This document shows positions 39,380 to 48,683 of a DNA stretch of 64,000 nt, piece by piece. The stretch is taken from contig VXAZ01003272.1 in NCBI GenBank assembly GCA_013399875.1, positions 2,134,643 to 2,198,642 on the forward strand, written 5' to 3'. Numbering within the stretch: the stretch's first letter is position 1; every line of letters begins with the position of its first letter. Under the pieces are notes generated by a model. That model was given only the letters and a program-made list of their open reading frames with translations. It ran no database searches and had not been told where the DNA came from. This DNA comes from Gymnorhina tibicen (Eukaryota > Chordata > Aves > Passeriformes > Artamidae). The position numbers and the translations under genes are program-made.

Positions 39380-39800
39380 GGCTTAGACACGGCACAATAA
39401 AATCAATTAAAGCCTTTCCAGCCCCACAGAGCTTTACCCATCCAATCACTTTTCACACATTCCCTCCATTAGTTTTGCAAGAGGTTGGTTTTTTTCTCTA
39501 ACATGAATTATGATGAATGAGACCCTTGTTATGAATATATAGATGGGTCATTACCCTACGAAACCCAGACTGTGCTGGTGCTTAGTGATTAAGGCTTTCT
39601 GCTGCTACTGTCAATAAAGTTCAAATCCCTCCGCCTCAATCTATGATAGGGAAGCTGCAGCCATTGTTGTCTAATTCACTTAACAATGTTTTAATTGTGA
39701 TTTGGGTTTGTTAGTCACAATCATTTACATAAACCCTTTTGTATTTGTGAATAATTTGGGTTAGTCATCAAGCTTAAGGAATGTAACAGATCAAATAAAC
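39380..39800. promoter_or_regulatory. Candidate conserved non-coding element with SOX-type pair
   Basis: An AT-rich, repeat-free stretch with an inverted pair of SOX-type words, CATTGTT (39662-39668) and AACAATG (39682-39688), separated by 13 bases that include TAATTC. It also has ATCAATTAAAG near 39400 and many TTAAT/ATTA words. It has no coding frame of note. Conservation and function are inferred. Confidence 0.3.
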
Positions 39801-40883
39801 AAAAGGGAAATAATAATATATATTAAAAAAAAACCCAAAAAAACAAAAAAGAGGAACCAGGCCTACCCAGACAGATGTGAAGAGCAGATTAACAACTAGT
39901 TGTGCACGATGCCAAAAAATGAAGTATTTTGGATTGAGAAGTTAAATTTGTACAAAGTGCAGGTTGGATCCCGGGGCAGAGGTGGAACACCTTACTCCCA
40001 AAGCTCTTTTTCCCTCCTGGGAGTGGATGGCTTGGCCAAATTTGAATTTAGACCTTAAATATCAGCCAAGCCAGGGACAAGTGGCCAGACTGCTCTGGTG
40101 TATGAATGTTTATGCAAATGAAGATGCAATAAAACAAGGCTCCTTCAAAAATCTGCCCCAGTAAATTAGCGGAAAATGCACCGCCATAAACAGCTGTTGC
40201 ATTTTAATCAAGCATCTGTAGAGTATATTTTGCTTTGTGTTACAAACAAAACAAAACAAAAAACACTCAGATTGCAGCAACCTCATTTTATATTCAGAAA
40301 TTAACCCCTTCTGCACTGCTCGAAAAGAGGAATTCCCAGGTCGCAGCTTTGATGCACTGAGGGGGCAGAAGGGTGTTGAACTCACTGACTTTCATGTTAC
40401 CTGCTTTAATTTAAAAAGCAGCGCTTCTAACTGGAGGAATAATTATAAATTCTCCTTGTCCGTAAGTTCTGGGAGGTTTTTGTCGTGTGATCTCGTACTT
40501 TGAAACGCAGTTTATACCGGAACCACTCCAAACAGGTTTCAAGTGTGTCTCTCCTGCACTCCTGGCTTCGCACAAATTAGAATTAATCTCGCAAAACAGT
40601 TCAGCTGTCAGGGCCGGTTAGAAAACATCCTTTTCATGAACATGATAGGAAATGGTGCATCTTGGTTTCCAAAGAGTTAATAAACACCCTGAGCCGTGCT
40701 GATCTTGTAGCTTTAGCGAGCCTTAATCTGTAAGCTTGATTACCTCCTAACCCTCAGTCGCCTGCCTCCCTCCTAACACAGCGGGAGTTTTACGGCAGCA
40801 TTAGTGGCATTTTGCCCAGCTTTGGCTTTAGGGAAATCATTCAGTGAGAAAGAAAAGCAGAAGGACTGGATCTGTCTACTGCT
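39801..40883. other. AT-rich non-coding stretch
   Basis: An A-rich run lies near 39825-39852 and a perfect octamer, ATGCAAAT, at 40112-40119. A CAAAA-type tract lies at 40245-40262. No gene is seen. Confidence 0.6.
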
Positions 40884-41001
40884 GCGAGGTCATTAACGCA
40901 CGGCCCGGCCGGGCGGCGCTGGCAGTGCCACCGCCACCCAACGGGTACCGCCGCCGTCCCCGGCCCGTGGGCTCTGGGCATCCCACCCAGGGCCCACCCC
41001 G
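40884..41001. promoter_or_regulatory. Small CpG-dense patch
   Basis: About 15 CpG in 118 bases, including the 12-bp palindrome GCCCGGCCGGGC (40903-40914). A 147-codon open frame (40844-41287, plus) crosses it, but its product is proline/arginine-rich only because of the GC content and matches no family I know. No splice sites frame it convincingly. Confidence 0.35.
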
Positions 41002-41063
41002 GGAACAGCATCCAGGACAGCCTTGTTTCCCTTCAGTCATCTCTGCAGCTCATGGGCATCGGG

Positions 41064-41083
41064 CTGTGTGCGTGTGTGTGTGT
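41064..41083 (+). repeat. Short (GT)n tract
   Basis: A short GT/TG microsatellite, interrupted once by GC, lying just downstream of the CpG patch at 40884-41001. Confidence 0.8.
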
Positions 41084-42744
41084 CTCGGTCCTTCTAAGAG
41101 CAATATTCCTCCAGATTTATGTGCTCCGGGCTCTTTGCGCACACCGGGGCAGACAGGAATATTTAGTGGAGTTTGCTCTCACTCCAGGAAAAACTCACAA
41201 ATGGGAATAACTCTTCCCCGTGGCACAGGCTGGATGTCCTTTATTTATAACAATGTGAGGAGCTGCCTTCTGCTGCTCTGCTCCTGACGAGTTCTCCCTC
41301 CACAGGGAGAGGGGAGGAGTTGTGGCTTTTTGGTTTCAGCACTGGCGTGCCGTGGGTTTGGTGACAGGGAGAAACGGTGGCCTGTGGTGTTAGATGCAGT
41401 GGGAGCTTTCCAGAAGTGACTCAGGTTCTACCTGGTCACCAGAATGTGACACCTAAAACCTGTCAGGGGTTTTGTATTTTCAGCAAGTAATTCTGTCACC
41501 ATCCTAATTAAAAGTTATGGCATCACTTTTAACCTTGGTGTTTGTTAAAGGGACAAATGAAATTAAACCCACAAAGACCCCAGCTCTTGGCTGAGATGCG
41601 TCCTGGGGAGAGCCCTGTGTCTCTGACTCCTCTCTTACAGCAGAAGCAGAGGGGTAACGTGCACCTTCCCCTTGGTATTCCCTGCACTTCTCTGGTGTCT
41701 GTTCAGAAATGGCTTTGGACTCACCAACACTCACCAGTTCTTCTGGCAACGTATTGGCTTAGAAACCAAAACCAAATTGCATAAACTCTAATTTGGATTT
41801 CTGGAGTGAAGCTGTTGGGGTTGGAACCTGTTGTCCACAGGGGCTGGTAGCAGGACTTGGCTGTGAGGGGTCTGCAGGGAGCTTGAGGGCACCAGTGGCC
41901 ACCTTGGCAGTGAGACAAAGCACTTCTAGAGTGCCTCATTCATCTGGAATTTGTCCCTACCATTGGTGCCAATGTGTCCCTCCATGCTTTGTTGTTCTCA
42001 GTGGGAATTCAGGCTTAAAGCCCTCAGGTGCTCCCCGACAGATTCAGGAGGAACTTCCCGAGTAGTTGGTCAAGGACACACCTCATCATCCTCACCTCCC
42101 TGGTGACAGAGCATCTTGCCTGTGGGCTTTAGCTGGCTTGTTTGCTGTGTTTATTTAATAAAAGTTCAGCCTTTGCAGCTGTTTTGAAACAGTAGGCATG
42201 TGTTTATCCTCATTTCAGCGTGCTGTCAGCAAGTATTTCCTTAAAAATATCCTTATTGGACCATCCCCTCCTCTGCCATCGTCTGCAGACATCTCCTGTT
42301 ATGCAATGGGGTTGAGAGCAATGGCCAAAAGGTGCTGAGGGAATAATCCTGCAAATATATTAATACCTATTTCTCCTTGAAATGTTGTCTTTGTCTAATA
42401 ATACTCCACAGAAAGTGTTAATGCTCCCCACCATCGACCCACCCCTGTATTGGGCTGCTCCTGTGCTGCTCCCCATCAAATCTGCTGTATTGTCCTTGAA
42501 CTTGAAGGAATTTTTCTCCTCTCGTGGTGCAGGAGCAGCCAAGTGTCCGTGTCTGGGGAGAGGATGAGGATGGAGAACTTCTCTACTTGATGTAGAAACA
42601 AGTGCCCTCATTAAATTCACAGCCTGGGTGACAGCATTTCCTTGGGAAATGACAGATTCTTGGGAAATAGTTGTGTGTGTTTAAAGGAAGCTTTGAAGCT
42701 GTTGCTTTTTGTTCCTCTTTCAACCTCTTTGATAGATTAAAATA

Positions 42745-42770
42745 TATTCCAGTATTCCAGAGTATTCCAG
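42745..42770 (+). repeat. Three TATTCCAG units in 26 bp
   Basis: TATTCCAG occurs at 42745-42752, 42753-42760 and 42763-42770. It may be replication slippage. The ATTCCA core also overlaps TEAD-type binding words, so a binding-site cluster is a weak alternative. Confidence 0.85.
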
Positions 42771-44908
42771 GTCAGTGTAGAGAATCAAGTCAAATGAGAG
42801 GGTGATACCACTGTTGATGGCAGAAGTTATATTTGGGGTAACTCTGGATATACACAGTGACCTGTCCGTGCTTCACACCTGTAAATTTTGGTAGCTGGGC
42901 TCAGTGTTTCTGTATATATTTCCTTTAACAACCCACAGAAGTGATCTATTTAGTGTCTGGGTGTAGCAATTCCCAGCAATATAATATAAATCCTGTGGGA
43001 AATGGAGAAATTCTATTTTCCTTAATGCCCTTCCGAGGACCAGACACACAATGCGCTGAGCTGGGTTGCTTTAAAAGGGTTTTTCAAGGATTTCTTGTTT
43101 TTGAAAGAGGGGTTGCTTTAAAGTTTTGACTTCCAGCTACTGATAGCTAAGAATAAATACAGACTGTTTGCATATAAATTGCATTTGAGTTTAAAATCTT
43201 TTGATATCAGCCTGCAGTTTTGCACTGTTGTACAATGCTTGCCAGCATTTAATATCCTCTGTCTTTTTGGTGACCAAGCCGTGACCTTTCAAAATAAAAG
43301 TTGCAGATCGGAAGTCACTGGCTGAGAATTAGTGCTCGCTGTATTCCAGTTTACATAGAAATGTCCTCGGTTAAAATATGGTTCATTCATCGGTCAAACC
43401 GTCCTTACTTCCTTTAATTGAATTAAGATGGGCAAATGAGAGATGTGTGCAAGGCAGAAAGAATTCTTTCACAAATCGCTGTTATCCTTTCGATAGTGTA
43501 AAACGAATCAATTAGAAACATGGCAAAGCATCTTTTACACAGGCACAACTTGGGAGCAAGGGAATATTTCCTAAAAGTGGAAATTTAAATGGAAAATAGG
43601 GGAATGTAAATTAGATTTTGCAATTACACGTAATCTGATTTTTCTTTTTGGAGAAAGACAGATGACTGTTATTTGACCATATTGTATAGGTTGTTACATC
43701 TACTATAATCACTTCTATAATTTGTTTCTTTAGGAACATGTTCATGGACCTTTTGCTTCATCAAATTGTAGCAGCAGCAATAAGAAAAAAAAATATTTTA
43801 GCTGTTCACCATTAAATGCAAGATTCTGCCTGTTAGTTGACAGGACTTTGAGAAAATCTTTCATTTTGCTGTTATATTTTCCTGCATTTCCTGGTGAGCT
43901 GGTTCTCAGGAATCCACTGTTTTCCAGGGTGTATGGGTTTTGTGCTCTTAGTGGCCTTTGCAGGAGGATTTCACAGTCCCTTGACAGACTGGTGGAGACA
44001 ATCAGAAGATTTCCAACTCGGAAATGTTTAAATCTGTCTGAGATTTTTGGATTGGTGGTTTCCCCTTTGTTTCCCCTCTGTGTTTCCATCTGAGCCATTG
44101 CCAGGGCCCGGCAGAGCGAGGGGTGACGGGCACTGTGTGTGGGGCTGGGGACTCCAAAAGGGAGCCCTCATGCCCTACATCGCTTACAGTTTGAAATAAT
44201 TCACATAAATTCAGCAAATCTGTATTTGCCATTGCAGTATGTTCAGTAAGAGATGCAAATTTCAATCACAGGAACCCATGTTCTGGTGCAAAATGTGGCT
44301 GTGTATATTGTTAATTTTAACTGTTGCTCTGCAATTCTAATCCGGATTAAAATTTAATTTGCAATAAACTTAGAAAAAAATTATTTAATTTAAAAAAACC
44401 CAAAGGATTTTTTTAAAGAGATGGGTGCAGTTTTAGAGTCTGTCCTTCTCTGTCTCATTGTTATACAAAGCATTCCAATAGGTTTTGGGTTTTTTTTAGA
44501 GTTTGTTTTGGTTAACTTGTGGACAGCACGGAGAACAAGAGTTTTCACAGTGCCTCACAGCCAGGGACTTTCAAAAACCTTTATTTTCATCACGAGCCAC
44601 ATGGTTTTTCACTTGGAAGCTTTTAGAAAACAGGCTGTTCTGCTTGATCTACGGTGCAGGAGATTTTCATGGGTTTTTTCGTATCTAAACGAGTACCTTG
44701 GAAGGTAGAAAATCCAGCTGTGGTCTGATGGTAATGGCAAACTTTTCCATCAGCTGCCTTAATTTGGGTCGGTTTCCTTACTGGAAGCTTTTTGTTTGTC
44801 CCACAAAAATAAGAGAAAAAGAAGAAAACCAGCACAAGTGACACGAGCACTGCAAGAAGCTCTGAGCACATTAACACCAGATTTGGAGTTATTTATTGAT
44901 GGGTTTGC

Positions 44909-44993
44909 CCACTGGCGGTGTAAAATGTGTGTCAGTTGTCATCACCAGTAACAATTTCAGCACATTGTGTTCCTTTTTTATTTACACCAGTGG
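44909..44993. repeat. Short diverged inverted repeat
   Basis: The left arm at 44909-44925 reads CCACTGGCGGTGTAAAA. The right arm at 44981-44993 reads TTTACACCAGTGG, whose complement is CCACTGGTGTAAA. The arms match fully except for a two-base insertion (CG) on the left, and lie about 55 bases apart. TTTACACCAGTG-type ends occur in old amniote repeats, so this may be a decayed non-autonomous element, but no family can be assigned. Confidence 0.35.
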
Positions 44994-46820
44994 CAACACG
45001 CTTATAAACACCGTCACCAGGGGTGGGTCAGGAGGTCAGAGCTCGGGGTTAAGAATGGAAAGGGTCATCAGCTATTAACCTAAGTTTAGCAGCAAATAGT
45101 GCAGCCCTGGACGTGCCGGGGCCTCAGCACCTTCCAGACTTAGGAAAACTTCTGTATCTCAAAGAATTCGGCTGGAAAAGGTTTTTTTAGGGTTTGAATG
45201 TTAAGGTTTTTGGGGAGGGTGAAGTCTCATCTATTTTGCATCTATCCCTGCATGGTTTTATGGGCTTCCTGATCTTTGCACCAAAGGAAAACTACACATT
45301 TAGGGCTTAGCTCTGCTTGGAGGAAGGGGGAGTGTTCCGTTGGCTTCGGTAGGACAGAGTCGGACTAATCCGACACGTCACAGAATAAAAATGATCATCA
45401 GCAGCAGCAGTGATTGAAACCTGAACTCAGAACTGATGAGGTGGAGGCATGTTATAAAACAAAAAAAGCGAAGTTTTCCACTTTTGCCAGTTTGTTAAGG
45501 AATGTGCAAGCCTAGAAGAGCCTGGAGCAGGGGTTTGCAGCGGTGATGAGTAGTTGGGGTGAGCAGCCCGGCACGTTGAAGGGACCTGCCTTTGAGAAAG
45601 TGCAGCCCTCTAAAAACACTTCCCCCGAAGGTGTTTCCAAATGAGCTCTGAGAGGGAAAACACGGGAGTGCTGCCCAAAATATCCCGGGGATGGCTGTTA
45701 CTCCCCTGTTTATTCAGAACTCACCCGCTGCAACCGCGAGGCTTCAGGGGAGCGGAGAACTCCCCGAGGATCTCTCACCTCCTTGGCTTTTATAGATGCT
45801 GCTGCTTCTAATGCTCCGAAGGCAAAGTAATTTTTTATTGTATACTTTGTATGCTGTGTTTTCTGGAACTGTTAAAGGGCTTAAAAATCCATGCCAAGGA
45901 GTGCAAGGCTTCCCCTCTTTCACACACAGCGATGAAATCCATCAGCGCCGGTAAAAGAGACAAAACAGTTCCCATTAATGTTCCCTGTATTTACAAGCTA
46001 CACTGTGTTTGGGATCGTGTACAGCCCTCAACATCCCTTCAGCAGGGCACACTCTGAGAGTGAATGTACCTGTTTGAAATCCCCTCTGCTCCCATCTTTT
46101 CCGTGCGTTTGACACAGCGGGGTTTTCCCGGGAGCTCTCCGCCTGCTCTGCCAGGCAGCCTCTGCTGCAGCACAAAACCCCTGTTCAGAAACCTTTAAAG
46201 AAAGCTGAAAATTCACAGTTGCAGTTAAACACGAGCTTAGCGTTTCCAAAGGTACCTCGTGGATTTGAATACACAGATCTAATGAATTTTAATGGGAATA
46301 AGCTCTGAATTATGTAAAATATAGTGAGATGTTCGGCTTGAACCAAACAAAAATAATCTTTAAAGTAACATTTTAATACACAATTTATCTAACATAGATA
46401 ATTTATACAAGTTTCTTCCAACCCCAAGTCTGTTCCAGGAAGCAGCACTTCTGCCAAAAAGCTTTTCTTTTCCATGCAGAATAAGGGGTTTTGTGGATTG
46501 TGCAGAAAAAGTTGTCCAAAGCTGCCTTTACGTTCTCCCAGCCCTGTTGTTTGGATGTTCAGAATTTGGTTTGTAAATAAAACTTGCAGCCTGCCTCCAG
46601 CGGAGCCTTTGCTCATCCATGAAAACGGGTGGAGTGTGATAGTCCTAAAAGAAGGATTTGATTCCTCGGCCGATACGTGCGAGGTAGCACTTATTGAGAG
46701 CAGGGGGCTGCATTATTTATAGACATTATATTTGCATAATACATGAAAGTAAAAAAAACCCTATTTTTTGCCTTTTTTGTTCTGCGGGGAGTGCTCCAAG
46801 TCCAGCTTTTCCCCAGGACA

Positions 46821-46987
46821 CGAGCGAGTTGCCTGCCCTGGCGAGGGGTGAGCGGCGCGGGGCAGCCCCGGGCTCGGCGTTCGGCGGAATCGCTCCCTCC
46901 TTACTCGCACACTTCGATGGAAACCTTTGCCGAGGCACCATCGGCGTCCTCGGCGAGCGGAACCGAAGGGGGAGTTACAAAAGGCCG
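46821..46987. promoter_or_regulatory. Orphan CpG-dense patch
   Basis: I count 22 CpG dinucleotides in about 167 bases, in GC-rich sequence surrounded by AT-rich DNA in which CpG is scarce. No coding exon, TATA box or downstream donor splice site supports a normal promoter. An octamer word (ATTTGCAT, 46730-46737) lies about 85 bases upstream. The patch is too short for the usual CpG-island length rule. It could be an unmethylated regulatory element, an alternative transcript start or only a GC-rich blip. Confidence 0.4.
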
Positions 46988-48095
46988 GGTTGTGTAACAG
47001 GCCTACGTGTCTGGATTGCTGCAATCTGTGCACACCAATGGTGTTACTATTAATTTTCTGAATCAAATCCTGTGCGAGGGGCCAGATGGCTTGGGAGCAT
47101 CTTGTCATCCCGGCCGCTGCAAACACGTCCAGCCAGGAAAAAAAGAAGATTGAACTGTGATTTCACAGATTTTGCATTAGTTAATCTGGGATAGAGAGGC
47201 TTCAAAGATCCCATCAGTTAATTCTCTCAGCACTTGTGGAAATTTCTGGCACATTGTGCTAAAGCTGGTTTGAAATCCAAGCGGAGAATCAGCGCCTTAA
47301 AGAAGCTGATCTCCTGCATGTGCCCAAATTAAAAAAAAAGATAAAATAACCCCTCCCTTGTGTGGATTTGGGCTGAAGCTGATGTTTGAGAAAACTCTTT
47401 GAATACTTTCAGTATTACTCGAAGTAGTCGCTGAAACTGTCGGGATCTGTAATCGGTTTCATTCCAAATGCTTCCACAAAGTGTTTGCTAAATTTTTCCA
47501 ACTCTACAAATTCTAATGGATTTTTTTTTTCTTTTTGGCTGGCTGTAATGCCACTTTCACCTCTGCAAACAGACCTACTAAATAATAATCACTTGCAATC
47601 TGTGAATTTCCCTCCCCTTATCAATTATTAAGTATCATAAACCTTCTGTTTGGATAATCTTGGCACCACTTTAAGCGTTAACAGTAAATTTATTTTTAAT
47701 TAAATCTGTGCATTGAGAATAAAATGAGGCTCTTCTGCATACTAAACAGAACACATATGCCACCTCTACTTATTATCAAAAAATCTGATAATGCTTGTGA
47801 AAGTTGTAAGGGCTGGCTGGAGTTCATTGTCTGTGTCCCATTTAACTTCAGCAGTATTGGTTAGGGGGGTGCCAGCCAAGGTGAGTGGCTGCTGTTGCTT
47901 CAGAAGGGTTTGTTGAGAGAATTCCTTTTTTACAGAGTATTTGTTTCATGGAGTTCACAACTTCTGTTTCAGCCTAGCTACAGGTGATGGGGAAACACGG
48001 ATGGGCCCAGAGCAGTGCTGTGGGACACGGAGAAGGTGGTTTTCCTTCTCAGATGCCTTTGATCTGAAACTTTAAAATTGTTAGAGTAGAACCTT

Positions 48096-48097
<2 letters not shown>
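46988..48097. other. AT-rich stretch between two CpG patches
   Basis: There is no open frame above 60 codons over most of this interval. 47160-47800 is dense in TTAAT, AATAATAAT and TAATTAAAT words and looks like a conserved non-coding element by texture. Confidence 0.5.

Positions 48098-48157
<60 letters not shown>
48098..48157 (+). repeat. (ATT)20 microsatellite
   Basis: An uninterrupted run of 20 ATT units. A pure array of this length is likely to vary in length between individuals. It lies about 150 bases upstream of the 62-bp tandem duplication and about 250 bases upstream of a CpG-rich patch. Confidence 0.98.
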
Positions 48158-48310
48158 TATTAGCTGCAGTTTTTCAAGAACTTCAGTGAAGATCCATCAG
48201 CTCACAGTGCCACGGGAGGAAAACCAAGTCTAGAAAAACCAGTTCAGGATGTTTTGACAGCTCAGCTCAGGAAACTTTCTGCTACCAAGTAAGAGGTGGC
48301 CGAGTGAAAC

Positions 48311-48409
48311 TGCCTTTCCACGTGTGTTTCCATTAACCTTTTTGCTAATAGGAGCTGCATCTGAGATGGAAATGCCTCTCCATGTGTGTTTGTGTTAAAC
48401 TTTTTGCTG
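48311..48409 (+). repeat. Diverged tandem duplication, period 62 bp
   Basis: Copy A core (48311-48347) and copy B core (48373-48409) align without gaps over 37 bases with about 30 identities. Shared words are TGCCT, TCCA, GTGTGTTT, TTAA and CTTTTTGCT. Flanking similarity (GAGTGAAAC against GAGATGGAAA) extends the left side. The word GGCCGAG recurs at 48298-48304 and 48427-48433, which hints at a worn third edge. No coding role is visible. Confidence 0.75.
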
Positions 48410-48412
48410 ATC

Positions 48413-48683
48413 CGAGTGTCTGAAGCGGCCGAGCGCTTCTGCCGGGGACAGGAAGGCTCGGGCCGGCGCTGTGAATCTCATCATTTATTTTTCCTGAGCG
48501 CTGCTCCCAGCTCGGGGCTGGGGGGACTTTAGCCCAGAGGGAAACACCGGGGCAGCACTGGGCACCCATTGTGCTCCAGCTCGGGGCCGGGGCGCGTGAA
48601 GCTGTTTGCATAACGCGCTGCTCCGCCAGGGTCAGCCCCAGTCTGCGGCCGCCAGAAATGAAAAACATGCCCCAACCGGGCCG
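48413..48683. promoter_or_regulatory. CpG-rich patch
   Basis: About 22 CpG in 271 bases, interrupted by a short AT-rich part near 48480. It contains CCGAG, GCGGCCGC-like and GCGCGT words. It follows directly on the 62-bp tandem duplication. No gene start is visible next to it. Together with the patch at 46821-46987 it frames about 1.4 kb of AT-rich sequence. Confidence 0.35.

Larger units (their letters stand above)
41084..46820. other. Non-coding stretch
   Basis: 43150-43740 is AT-rich and CpG-poor and ends with a palindrome GAACATGTTC (43734-43743) that fits the p53 half-site pattern, but no second half-site lies nearby. Frames of up to 147 codons are unrecognised. The only repeats noted are those listed at 42745 and 44909. 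Confidence 0.55.

Noticed and set aside
40844..41287. 147-codon frame across the CpG patch
   Set aside because: Its proline/arginine-rich part is explained by CpG-dense sequence and the rest by a GT tract. No homology recognised.
43734..43743. GAACATGTTC as a p53 response element
   Set aside because: Only one half-site fits. A functional element normally needs a second within about 13 bases, and none is present.
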